This document shows, one piece after another, positions 8,260-15,622 of a DNA stretch of 37,858 nt. Where the stretch lies: contig CANJSS010000010.1 in the NCBI GenBank assembly GCA_947476955.1, positions 1-37,858 on the forward strand, given 5' to 3'. A program made the translations under genes and the position numbers. The stretch is from Flavobacteriales bacterium (GTDB taxonomy: Bacteria > Bacteroidota > Bacteroidia > Flavobacteriales_D > Crocinitomicaceae). Position 1 is the first letter of the stretch; each line of letters starts with the position of its first letter. The notes below the pieces were generated by a model. The model was not told the origin of the DNA and did no database searches. It saw only the letters and a program-made list of their open reading frames with translations.

Positions 8260-8267
8260 TATATTTG
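8260..8267 (+). promoter_or_regulatory. Candidate -7 box (TATATTTG) for the lipoprotein gene
   Basis: It matches TAnnTTTG and lies 50 bases before the ATG at 8318. No TTG lies at 17-23 bases upstream; the nearest is at 26. The surrounding intergenic space is shared with the divergent CarH-like regulator, whose operator could be here, but I see no clear inverted repeat. Confidence 0.4.
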
Positions 8268-8317
8268 TTTAAAATCTAAAAATAACGAATTCATTAAGAA
8301 ATAGTTGAATTAATAAT

Positions 8318-8908
8318 ATGGTTATCAAACAACTTTTCATTTTCTTCTTCCTAATAGCATTGTTTTTTTCCTCCTGCGATACTTTTTCTGAAAGTAAAAA
8401 TGCAGAAAACAATAATCTGATTAATGAAGAGGAGTATTATGAATTTAAAGGGGTGAGCTTGCAAGAATATGCTATTCCTGCTTCAATTATGCTTCCGGAT
8501 GAAACTGCAAATATTGGCGCATCAACAGTTGTGGAAGTTTTGCACAAAGATGGAGATTTTCTTTGGGATATTCTTGTTGGTCCAAACTTCAGCCTGCATA
8601 TTGAGGATTTTGGAGACAGGATAAATATGGTAGAAAATAAACGCCAAGAGTTGAAAGAAGAAACTTTGTTTCATGTGGAATACCTTTTAAATGAAAACGA
8701 CTTGATTGTTTACAAAAAAACCCTCATTGTAAAAGGTTCCATTAAAGCTTCTCCAAGGGTTGGTGTTGAGCATAAATCTTTCCATGTGTATGGACAAAAA
8801 ATAAGTAGAGGAATAACCTACGAATTAAGAAGTCAGGATTCTGGAAGTTCTTTGGAAATCATTAAACTTATGGCTAAATCCATCAAATCTTTTAAGACAT
8901 TAGAATAA
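8318..8908 (+). CDS. Predicted lipoprotein of unknown function
   Basis: This 196-residue protein has a lipoprotein signal peptide: a short basic N-terminus, a hydrophobic core (LFIFFFLIALFF) and the lipobox FSSC with Cys20 as the acylated residue. The following residues (DTFSESKNAENNN) form a flexible acidic linker. The mature part has an alternating pattern suggesting a beta-rich periplasmic or surface domain. I do not recognise the family. It stands alone between a divergent regulator and mrp, and could be controlled by that regulator given the shared upstream region; this is speculation. Confidence 0.75.
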   Translation: MVIKQLFIFFFLIALFFSSCDTFSESKNAENNNLINEEEYYEFKGVSLQEYAIPASIMLPDETANIGASTVVEVLHKDGDFLWDILVGPNFSLHIEDFGDRINMVENKRQELKEETLFHVEYLLNENDLIVYKKTLIVKGSIKASPRVGVEHKSFHVYGQKISRGITYELRSQDSGSSLEIIKLMAKSIKSFKTLE

Positions 8909-8954
8909 TACTGTTTTAAAACGGTTTTCGAAGGGGACAACCTTTTTTTTTGAT

Positions 8955-8962
8955 TATTTTTG
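8955..8962 (+). promoter_or_regulatory. Candidate -7 box (TATTTTTG) immediately before mrp
   Basis: It matches TAnnTTTG exactly and ends five bases before the ATG at 8968. Transcription would then start at or within a base or two of the start codon, giving a leaderless or nearly leaderless mRNA. No TTG is seen at the usual upstream distance. If real, it rules out the upstream ATA/ATT-side start at 8950. Confidence 0.45.
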
Positions 8963-8967
8963 TAGCA

Positions 8968-10050
8968 ATGGAATTAAATCGCGAAAATTTATTGGAAGTC
9001 TTGGGTTCTATACTGGAACCAGACTTAAAAAAAGATATTGTTTCCCTCAATTTGGTTGAGGAAATGGCTATAAATGATACTACGATAGATTTGCTTGTGA
9101 ACGTATCTAATCCTGCAATGCATGCTCGAAAAAGAATGCAGGAAGCAATTGAATTCAATTTAAAACGCGTTTTTGGAAATGAAATTACAGTAAACTGCGC
9201 CGTTAAAGGAATTCCAGCGGAATCAAAAAAAATCCGACGGAAAATCTTACCCGAAGTTAAACACATCATTGCTATCGCTTCCGGAAAAGGTGGTGTCGGA
9301 AAATCTACTGTTACAGCAAATATTGCCGGCGGTTTAACAAAAGCAGGTTACAGAGTTGGAATCGTTGATGCTGATATTTATGGTCCTTCCATTCCAACGA
9401 TGTTTGATGTGGTGAAGGAACGTCCAACAATGATTGATGTAGAAGGAACGCCACGGATTAATCCCGTAATGAGTTTTGGAATTAAAATGCTATCTATAGG
9501 CTTTTTTACAGAGCAAGATAATGCGGTTGTTTGGCGAGGTCCAATGGCTGCAAAAGCATTAACACAAATGTTTACGGATGCGCATTGGGGAGAATTGGAT
9601 TATCTATTGATTGATCTTCCTCCAGGAACAGGTGATATTCATTTATCTTTGGTACAAACCGTTCCTTTGGATGGTGTTGTAATTGTTTCTACGCCGCAGG
9701 AAGTAGCGTTGGCAGATGCGAGGAGAGGGGTAAATATGTTTCAAATGGATTCGATTAATGTTCCAGTTGTTGGAATTGTTGAAAATATGGCTTGGTTTAC
9801 ACCAGCAGAATTACCCGAAAATAAATATTTTATTTTTGGCAGGGATGGTGCGAAAAATTTAGCAGAAGGAATGAATGTGCCATTTTTAGGGCATATTCCT
9901 TTGGTGCAAAGTGTTCGAGAAGCCGGAGATGCCGGAAGACCTGCTGTATTTCAGGAAAACACACCTTCTGCCATTGCTTTTGAAAATTTAGTGACTACGT
10001 TTGTAGAAAATGTGAATATAGTGCAAAAACGCGCAAATCTTAAGGTGTAA
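8968..10050 (+). CDS. mrp: Mrp/ApbC-family P-loop ATPase (Fe-S cluster carrier)
   Basis: This 360-residue protein has an N-terminal MIP18/DUF59 domain (about 1-80) and a ParA/MinD-like ATPase domain. The deviant Walker A is ASGKGGVGKST (104-114), the family signature for Nbp35/ApbC-type proteins that carry Fe-S clusters to target enzymes. DADIYGPSIPTMF and LIDLPPGTGD are further family motifs. The C-terminal CxxC that binds the bridging cluster in ApbC/Nbp35 is absent: the segment reads ENMAWFTPAELPENKYFIFG. I recall this replacement as common in Bacteroidota. The chosen start gives the normal DUF59 N-terminus. The stop overlaps the next start as TAATG, coupling it to an NFU scaffold protein. 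Confidence 0.93.
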   Translation: MELNRENLLEVLGSILEPDLKKDIVSLNLVEEMAINDTTIDLLVNVSNPAMHARKRMQEAIEFNLKRVFGNEITVNCAVKGIPAESKKIRRKILPEVKHIIAIASGKGGVGKSTVTANIAGGLTKAGYRVGIVDADIYGPSIPTMFDVVKERPTMIDVEGTPRINPVMSFGIKMLSIGFFTEQDNAVVWRGPMAAKALTQMFTDAHWGELDYLLIDLPPGTGDIHLSLVQTVPLDGVVIVSTPQEVALADARRGVNMFQMDSINVPVVGIVENMAWFTPAELPENKYFIFGRDGAKNLAEGMNVPFLGHIPLVQSVREAGDAGRPAVFQENTPSAIAFENLVTTFVENVNIVQKRANLKV

Positions 10051-10313
10051 TGATAGAGTTGAACAAAGAAGAATTGTCGGTCAAAATAAATGCTGCTATT
10101 GAACAGTTGCGTCCATTTTTACATGCAGATGGTGGGGATATGGAATTAGTTGAGATAACAGATGAGGCTGTTGTTAAAGTTCGACTGCTTGGAACCTGCA
10201 GCGATTGCACAATGAGTGTTATGACGTTAAAGGCTGGCTTGGAAGAAGCAATTAAAAAGGTTGCTCCGGAAGTTGTTTCTGTTGAAGCCGTAAATTCGCC
10301 AAGTCTAGTTTAA
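10050..10313 (+). CDS. NifU-like C-terminal (NFU) domain Fe-S scaffold
   Basis: This 87-residue stand-alone NFU domain has the family-typical RPFLHADGGDMELV (21-34) and GTCSDCTMSVMTLKAGLE (48-65). Its two cysteines, C50 and C53, form the CxxC that binds a [4Fe-4S] cluster, usually at a homodimer interface. It is a small cytosolic scaffold or carrier protein. The one-base overlap with mrp predicts translational coupling and joint work in cluster delivery, which matters because this Mrp lacks its own CxxC. Length is typical. Confidence 0.93.
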   Translation: MIELNKEELSVKINAAIEQLRPFLHADGGDMELVEITDEAVVKVRLLGTCSDCTMSVMTLKAGLEEAIKKVAPEVVSVEAVNSPSLV

Positions 10314-10322
10314 GGAAATGAC

Positions 10323-11729
10323 GTGAAATTTTCTTACAAAATTTACCTCATTATTCTCGTTTCAGTTGGTGTATTGATTTTAATAAATGAAACCAATTTA
10401 TCCTTTTTAAAACCGAACTTCCCCTTTAAGCAAGGTTTAATAACAACAGCTGATGAATACAGTTATTTTTCTCCCGTAGATCAGTTTCTTAAAACAGGAA
10501 ATTGGGCGGAGAATTCCCTTGGAGCAAAAGCATATATGCGCACTCCAGGATACGGGTTAGTTTATTTGACGGCGAAGGTTATCGGTGGTCCAAATGCTTT
10601 TTTAGCTCTGAAAATGATTCAAATACTTCTTTTTGCAGGTAGTATTTTTATCTTCTCCAAAATTCTCCTAACCCTAAAATTGTCAGAAAATTTAGCCTTT
10701 GTTGGTACACTTATTTTTGGTTTAATGCCAACGTTCTCCGGTTTTGTATATTATACTTTGTCTGAATCCGTATTGCCCTTTTTCGTTTTATGGTCATTTT
10801 ATGCGATTATTAAAGTCAATGAAAATAAACGTATTTCTATTAATGTGATAATTCCGTTAGGACTTTTATTGCTACTTCGCCCGCAAATGTTAGTGCTGAC
10901 TTCCTTGTTTCTTCTTTATTTTCTTTTGAAGAGAAAGCGAATATTCTGGTCTGTATTATTAGCATTCGTTCCTCTGTTTTTTTGGAATATTCGTACGGTT
11001 TACATTACAGGAGAATGGCTCGGTTTAAATCCAATCTATTCAAAAAATAACAATTCATTGTACCGAGAACCGCACAAAGAAATGACGGATTTATTTCGTG
11101 TTTGGGAATACCGCGGAGATTATTTTCATTCTACTATGGCTTTGCTCTCAAGAGATACAACGAATTTAACAACACAATCGGTTCTGCAAACGATTCCAAT
11201 TCAATACCAAGCAACTGTTCGTCCGATATTCTTAGAATTTCAAAAATTTAGACACCAACAAATTACCGCGTATGCAAACAAAAAGATTTCTTCTTATTTA
11301 CCTGGTGAAGAAGCGTTAATTAGAAATATAAAGTTAGCTCGAAAGAAATTAATTCGCGAAAATCCAGTAGACTTTTACCTCCTTACGCCTCTAAATAGTT
11401 TCGAGAAACTTATGCGTACCTCCATGATGAATCTTTATATTTTTCAGGAAACATGGAAAGAACATTCCATTGTTTTAATGCTGAAATACATCTCTTTTCT
11501 TTTAATTTCTTTGGGTTTTATCAGTAGTGTTTTACTGCTAATCAAATCTTCAAATCCATTAATTCGAGTTTCAGCGCTTAGCGTCCTAGTATCTATTTTT
11601 TACTTAAGTTTTGTTCAACGGTTCAATGAAGAACGTTATCTCCTTCCATATTTAAGCATACTTCTTATCCATTTATTGGTTTATCTGGAACAGATAATTC
11701 AGTATAAAACAAAAAAAAGCCACTCATAA
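10323..11729 (+). CDS. GT39/ArnT-like membrane glycosyltransferase
   Basis: This 468-residue polytopic membrane protein has about ten to twelve hydrophobic segments. After the first helix (about 7-22) comes a periplasmic loop with ADEYSYF, where D44/E45 are in the position of the catalytic acidic pair of GT-C dolichyl/undecaprenyl-phosphate sugar transferases. AYMRTPGYG (about 70-78) matches the RxPGY-type motif seen in ArnT-like proteins. These enzymes move a sugar from a polyprenyl phosphate donor to lipid or protein on the outer side of the membrane. The start is GTG at 10323, ten bases after the NFU stop, preceded by AAGGAA; no good in-frame ATG is nearby. It may be co-transcribed with mrp-NFU without functional linkage. 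Substrate unknown. Confidence 0.75.
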   Translation: MKFSYKIYLIILVSVGVLILINETNLSFLKPNFPFKQGLITTADEYSYFSPVDQFLKTGNWAENSLGAKAYMRTPGYGLVYLTAKVIGGPNAFLALKMIQILLFAGSIFIFSKILLTLKLSENLAFVGTLIFGLMPTFSGFVYYTLSESVLPFFVLWSFYAIIKVNENKRISINVIIPLGLLLLLRPQMLVLTSLFLLYFLLKRKRIFWSVLLAFVPLFFWNIRTVYITGEWLGLNPIYSKNNNSLYREPHKEMTDLFRVWEYRGDYFHSTMALLSRDTTNLTTQSVLQTIPIQYQATVRPIFLEFQKFRHQQITAYANKKISSYLPGEEALIRNIKLARKKLIRENPVDFYLLTPLNSFEKLMRTSMMNLYIFQETWKEHSIVLMLKYISFLLISLGFISSVLLLIKSSNPLIRVSALSVLVSIFYLSFVQRFNEERYLLPYLSILLIHLLVYLEQIIQYKTKKSHS

Positions 11730-11743
11730 AAGCAGCTTTCTTT
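11712..11743. terminator. Candidate bidirectional terminator between GT and sodA
   Basis: AAAAAAAGC (11712-11720) can pair with GCTTTCTTT (11735-11743) with one mismatch and a 14-base loop. It overlaps the last codons of the upstream gene and lies 19 bases from the end of the convergent sodA. The stem is weak but positioned as expected for a terminator. Confidence 0.4.
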
Positions 11744-11761
11744 AAGGTATTCAATAGTTAA

Positions 11762-12361
11762 TTACTTTGCAGCTGCATAATTTTTAGCAACAACTTCCCA
11801 ATTAATTACATTAAAAAATGCGTTGATATAATCAGGACGACGGTTCTGGTAATGCAAGTAATATGCATGTTCCCAAACATCCATTGCAAGAATTGCTGTT
11901 CCACTGCAACCAACACCCATTAATGGATTATCTTGATTTGGTGTTGAACAAATTTCTAATTTTCCATCTGTCAAACATAACCATGCCCAGCCAGAACCAA
12001 AACGCGTTAATCCAGCTTTTGCAAATTCATCTTTGAAAGCTTGAAATGAACCGAATGCAGAAACAATTGCTTCAGCTAATTCCCCTGTAGGCTCACCTCC
12101 GGCATTTGGAGCCATGATTTCCCAAAACAAATTGTGATTCCAGAATCCGCCGCCATTATTTCTAACCGCCGGTTTATCCGCGCAATTTTTTAAGATTTCT
12201 TCAATAGATTTTCCTTCTAAATCTGTTCCTGCAATTGCAGCATTTAAATTTGTGATGTATGCCTGGTGATGTTTTGTATGATGAATTTCCATTGTGCGTG
12301 CGTCAATGTATGGTTCCAATGCATCGTAAGCATAAGGTAAATTTGGTAATTCGAAAGCCAT
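11762..12361 (-). CDS. sodA: Superoxide dismutase, Mn-type (Fe/Mn family)
   Basis: This 199-residue enzyme converts superoxide to oxygen and hydrogen peroxide. The four metal ligands are H27 ([11 protein letters not shown]), H76 (FWNHNLFW), D161 and H165 ([12 protein letters not shown]). The hydrogen-bonding glutamine sits at Q143 in [11 protein letters not shown], as in E. coli SodA. The position that carries Gln in Fe-type enzymes (just before WNH) is glycine. This indicates Mn or cambialistic use; Bacteroidota enzymes are sometimes cambialistic, so the metal is an inference. No signal peptide, so cytosolic. It is a single-gene unit. Confidence 0.95.
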   Translation of the reverse strand: MAFELPNLPYAYDALEPYIDARTMEIHHTKHHQAYITNLNAAIAGTDLEGKSIEEILKNCADKPAVRNNGGGFWNHNLFWEIMAPNAGGEPTGELAEAIVSAFGSFQAFKDEFAKAGLTRFGSGWAWLCLTDGKLEICSTPNQDNPLMGVGCSGTAILAMDVWEHAYYLHYQNRRPDYINAFFNVINWEVVAKNYAAAK

Positions 12362-12406
12362 GTCTTTTTGTTTTTTAAACGTTAATACTTCTCATTCTAA
12401 TAGCTT

Positions 12407-12414
12407 CAAAAATA
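12407..12414 (-). promoter_or_regulatory. Candidate -7 box (TATTTTTG) for sodA
   Basis: Read on the minus strand, the box matches TAnnTTTG and lies about 45 bases before the sodA ATG. A TTG lies only 11 bases upstream, not at the usual 17-23, so the -33 element is unclear. Confidence 0.4.
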
Positions 12415-12481
12415 GAAATAATATGCAACACTACCACTCTATAAATGGAAGTTTAAACAGACTAAATTTTTAGTGTAAAAC

Positions 12482-12511
12482 TTGGTTTATAAGGATTTTA
12501 TTGTATTTTTA
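12482..12511 (+). promoter_or_regulatory. Candidate promoter TTG-N19-TATTTTTA
   Basis: TTG (12482-12484) is followed after 19 bases by TATTTTTA (12504-12511), which matches TAnnTTTG except for the last base. It lies 19 bases before the start of the exported protein gene at 12531. Confidence 0.45.
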
Positions 12512-12530
12512 ATTTTTAAAATCTTCTAAG

Positions 12531-14264
12531 ATGCTCAAAATCATTACTACTATAGCTCTATTAATGAGCTTCCATGCAAATTCTCAGATTTGTACAATTG
12601 ATTATTCGCAAACGCAAACAGGAATTTATCCCGACACTTTACCTACTGGAAATGTTGGCCTTCCATACAATACGGATATTACTTTTGTTATGCCTTTGGA
12701 CACATTGGGTTACGACTTTACAAATTTTTATATTCTTTCTGTTTCTCTTCCTGTTGGTTTGAGTTGGGAGTGTAACAATGCTGCTAATAATTGTAATTAT
12801 AATCCTCAGGTTAATCAGTATGGCTGCGCAAATATTAGTGGAACGCCTTTATTGGCTGGAACCTATACCATAGATGTTACCGTTTTAGCAGATTTGACAG
12901 TAATTCAAGGATATCCTTTTACATTTCAAGTTTTCTTGGAAATTTTCCCAAGTAATATTGTCACTTCAAATAATGGCTTTACGATGGTTGGTGCCGCTGG
13001 TTGCTCTCCAATAACTGTTGATTTTACAAACAATAATCCCGGTGAATTAGCGTATTGGTGGAACTTCGGAAACGGGAATATTTCGACAGTAGAAAACCCA
13101 GTTCCACAAGTTTATAACGTTCCTGGAGATTATTTAGTGCAATACAAAGCTTGGGATAATCTGGATACTGTGGATGTGTATACACTTACAAATATTGGAA
13201 TTAATAGCATGAGTAATTACGGTGGTGGTTTTCCTTCCTACGAAACTCCAGATGCTTACTTTATTTTAAAGGAGAATAATGTCAATATTTACCAATCCAA
13301 TATAATTGGCGATCAGAGTCCTCCGGTAAACTGGTCTACAAGTATAATTCTGAACCCATCCTTAACGTATGTTATCGAAATTTGGGACGCAGACGAAAGT
13401 TTTGGAGAAATTTTACTTGGGGCAGATGACTTAATGGGAGGCCACACTTTAAATATTACGGGCTGCAATGGCTGTGGCGCAGGGACTTCCAACATTAACT
13501 ACACTATCAATCACCAGATTATTTACCCAAATCCTATTGTGATCTCTGAGGACACTATTCACGTCTATGGCTATCCAACAACACCAATTATTCAGTATAA
13601 TTCTACAACACATGTTCTAAATACAGTAGATTTGGGTTTCAATTATCAATGGTATTTTAATGAAAGTCCAATTAGCGGAGCAACGGATGTTACGTATCAA
13701 GTTACTCAAAGTGGCGTTTACCATGTGATTGCAATTAATGAAACTGGTTGCGTGAGTTTTTCAGATACGCTGACGGCGGTATACTGTAATCCAACTATTT
13801 CTCCAACTATTTCTATCCCTTCTGATGGCTTATTAGTGGCTTCAAATATTCCTATTGGTTACACTATACAATGGATTTTTAATGATTTTCCAATAAATGG
13901 TCAAACAAACGATTCTATTTCGGCTTTGCTTTCCGGCGCATATACGGTTGAAATCATTGATACTTTTGGATGTGTTTTTTATTCAAGTGCATTTAATGTT
14001 TCTGCTGGAATAGATGAGGTAGAATCTGTAAATTGGAATATTTATCCAAATCCTGCGCAAAATTTTGTGCAAGTGGAAATCAATGATAACATACATTTTG
14101 ATCGTATAGAGCTGGTAGATTTAACGGGAAGAAAATTTAAAGAATGGCAGTGGAATGCAACTCCCAATATGCAATTGGATATAAGTGATGTGCCAGAAGG
14201 TTATTTTCTGCTTCAAATGGTCAAAGCCAATAGAACTTGGTCCAAAAAGTTAGTTGTGAACTAA
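12531..14264 (+). CDS. T9SS-exported protein with PKD domain and type A sorting domain
   Basis: This 577-residue protein has a signal peptide (MLKIITTIALLMSFHANSQ). A beta-rich region follows, then a PKD-like domain at about 156-210 (TVDFTNNNPGELAYWWNFGNG ends in the usual WxFGxG). Ig-like segments with SGVYHVIAINETGC and SGAYTVEIIDTFGC follow. The C-terminus (about 500-577) has IYPNPAQNFVQVE, ELVDLTGR, DISDVPEGYFLLQ and SKKLVVN, the four strands of the TIGR04183 type A sorting signal, which T9SS recognises at the outer membrane. The cargo function is unknown; PKD and Ig-like folds suggest binding or adhesion. It is a single-gene unit ended by a strong hairpin. Confidence 0.88.
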   Translation: MLKIITTIALLMSFHANSQICTIDYSQTQTGIYPDTLPTGNVGLPYNTDITFVMPLDTLGYDFTNFYILSVSLPVGLSWECNNAANNCNYNPQVNQYGCANISGTPLLAGTYTIDVTVLADLTVIQGYPFTFQVFLEIFPSNIVTSNNGFTMVGAAGCSPITVDFTNNNPGELAYWWNFGNGNISTVENPVPQVYNVPGDYLVQYKAWDNLDTVDVYTLTNIGINSMSNYGGGFPSYETPDAYFILKENNVNIYQSNIIGDQSPPVNWSTSIILNPSLTYVIEIWDADESFGEILLGADDLMGGHTLNITGCNGCGAGTSNINYTINHQIIYPNPIVISEDTIHVYGYPTTPIIQYNSTTHVLNTVDLGFNYQWYFNESPISGATDVTYQVTQSGVYHVIAINETGCVSFSDTLTAVYCNPTISPTISIPSDGLLVASNIPIGYTIQWIFNDFPINGQTNDSISALLSGAYTVEIIDTFGCVFYSSAFNVSAGIDEVESVNWNIYPNPAQNFVQVEINDNIHFDRIELVDLTGRKFKEWQWNATPNMQLDISDVPEGYFLLQMVKANRTWSKKLVVN

Positions 14265-14275
14265 GAAGAAACTGT

Positions 14276-14321
14276 AAAGAATACTATTTAAGAGAGAATT
14301 CTCTTTTGAATAGTATTCTTT
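14276..14321. terminator. Long near-perfect palindrome, bidirectional terminator
   Basis: AAAGAATACTATT (14276-14288) is exactly complementary to 14309-14321. The 20 bases between them continue the stem with G-T wobbles around a central AGAGAATTCTCT. The 46-base element sits between the convergent stops at 14264 and 14329. It lacks a clear T-tract, but both strands form the same hairpin. Confidence 0.7.
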
Positions 14322-14328
14322 GCGCTAA

Positions 14329-15612
14329 CTAATCTTTCTTGTACTTTTTGCTGTATTTTTCGTAAAGATCTTTTTGGAAATTATCCGTTGACATAAAATT
14401 TCCTCTAATCATTGCAAAACTAACTTGATTGGTACGCATATCCAATGCATTCCCATTTGAAACGAAAAGGGTCGCGGATTTTCCTTCTTCAATACTCCCA
14501 TAATTTTTTTCTATTCCAACGATTTCGCAAACGCTCAACGAAATACTTCGAATTGCCTCTTCCTCGGTTAAGCCGTAGGCCATTGCAGTGCCTGCTTGGA
14601 ACGGTAAATTTCTAGCGTTCATTGTTTCCATATCTCCAGCATTCTGCAGGCAAAATAGAACGCCCGCTTTTTGGAGTAAAAATGGCAATCGATATGGTAA
14701 ATCAATGGCATCTTCCTCATTTTCAGGCAAACTATGTGTTCGAACAAGCATAACAGGAATATTGGAATCCTTTAGCTTGTCTGCCAATAGATGGCTATCA
14801 TATCCGCCCACAATTACGGAAAAAGGCAATTTAAAATGAATTGAAAAATCAACAATATCCTGCAGTTGCTGTAATTCATCCGCATGGAAATAAACGCGTT
14901 TAGTGCTGTTAAAGCAATCTACCATCGCATCTAACCGTTGATCATTTTGTTCTGATTTACGAATTTTGGAATAGGTTTTTGCCAAGTCAAAAAATTGATA
15001 TAGTGATTGTTTTTGTTGCTCGTAATTTTCATTGCGTTTTTTCAAACTCGGTTCGGCCCACCAACCGCCACCATCCATACTTGCTGGCCAGTTAACATGA
15101 ATGCCATCGTTTTGCAAAATTGTAGCATCTTCCCAATTCCAACCATCCAATGCTAAAATGGAAGATGTTCCCGAAATATCGCCACCTCGCGGTGTTGCCT
15201 GACTCATTAAAACGCCGTTGGTTCTTACAGTGCTAATTACCTTGGATTCAACATTAAATGCAATCTGGGATCGAATATGAGGATTATACTGTCCAACTTC
15301 ATTGAAATCCCTTGTCGCACGAATTGCATCTATTTCCGTTAATCCCAAGGTTGAATTTGGCGCAATGAATCCCGGATAAATATGTTGTCCTTTTACATCA
15401 ATAATAGTATCCCATTCTGATTTCACGAATGTATAAGCCAATGCATTGCGCACCAATGCAATCTTGCCATCGCGCACGCCAACCAATGCACTTTCAATTA
15501 CTTCCCCATTTCCAATGTGTAAGTAACCATTCAAAATAAGGCAACTTTTGGATTGCTGGCCGATACTTGGGAGAACAAAAAGTATAAGAAGTAGTGTATA
15601 AACTATTTTCAT
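14329..15612 (-). CDS. Exported amidohydrolase-superfamily protein lacking the HxH metal motif
   Basis: This 427-residue protein has a signal peptide (MKIVYTLLLILFVLPSIGQQ). It has the outline of an imidazolonepropionase-like amidohydrolase: an N-terminal beta sandwich (NGYLHIGNGEVIE), the barrel entry QHIYPGFIAPNS (77-88) and the C-terminal return EGKSATLFVSNG. The usual PGxIDxHxH is replaced by PGFIAPNSTLGL, so both first-strand His ligands are missing. The late motifs are also altered (CLQNAGD rather than a SD-type Asp loop). It is probably not a metal hydrolase by itself. It lies 10 bases downstream of the larger paralogue and is surely in the same operon, so it may form a complex with it. 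Exported location is inferred from the signal peptide. Confidence 0.85.
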   Translation of the reverse strand: MKIVYTLLLILFVLPSIGQQSKSCLILNGYLHIGNGEVIESALVGVRDGKIALVRNALAYTFVKSEWDTIIDVKGQHIYPGFIAPNSTLGLTEIDAIRATRDFNEVGQYNPHIRSQIAFNVESKVISTVRTNGVLMSQATPRGGDISGTSSILALDGWNWEDATILQNDGIHVNWPASMDGGGWWAEPSLKKRNENYEQQKQSLYQFFDLAKTYSKIRKSEQNDQRLDAMVDCFNSTKRVYFHADELQQLQDIVDFSIHFKLPFSVIVGGYDSHLLADKLKDSNIPVMLVRTHSLPENEEDAIDLPYRLPFLLQKAGVLFCLQNAGDMETMNARNLPFQAGTAMAYGLTEEEAIRSISLSVCEIVGIEKNYGSIEEGKSATLFVSNGNALDMRTNQVSFAMIRGNFMSTDNFQKDLYEKYSKKYKKD

Positions 15613-15622
15613 GTCGTATTAT

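Noticed and set aside
8950-8967. Six-residue extension of Mrp
   Set aside because: It would need a weak start codon and lies over a -7 box; the DUF59 domain begins naturally at MELNRENL.
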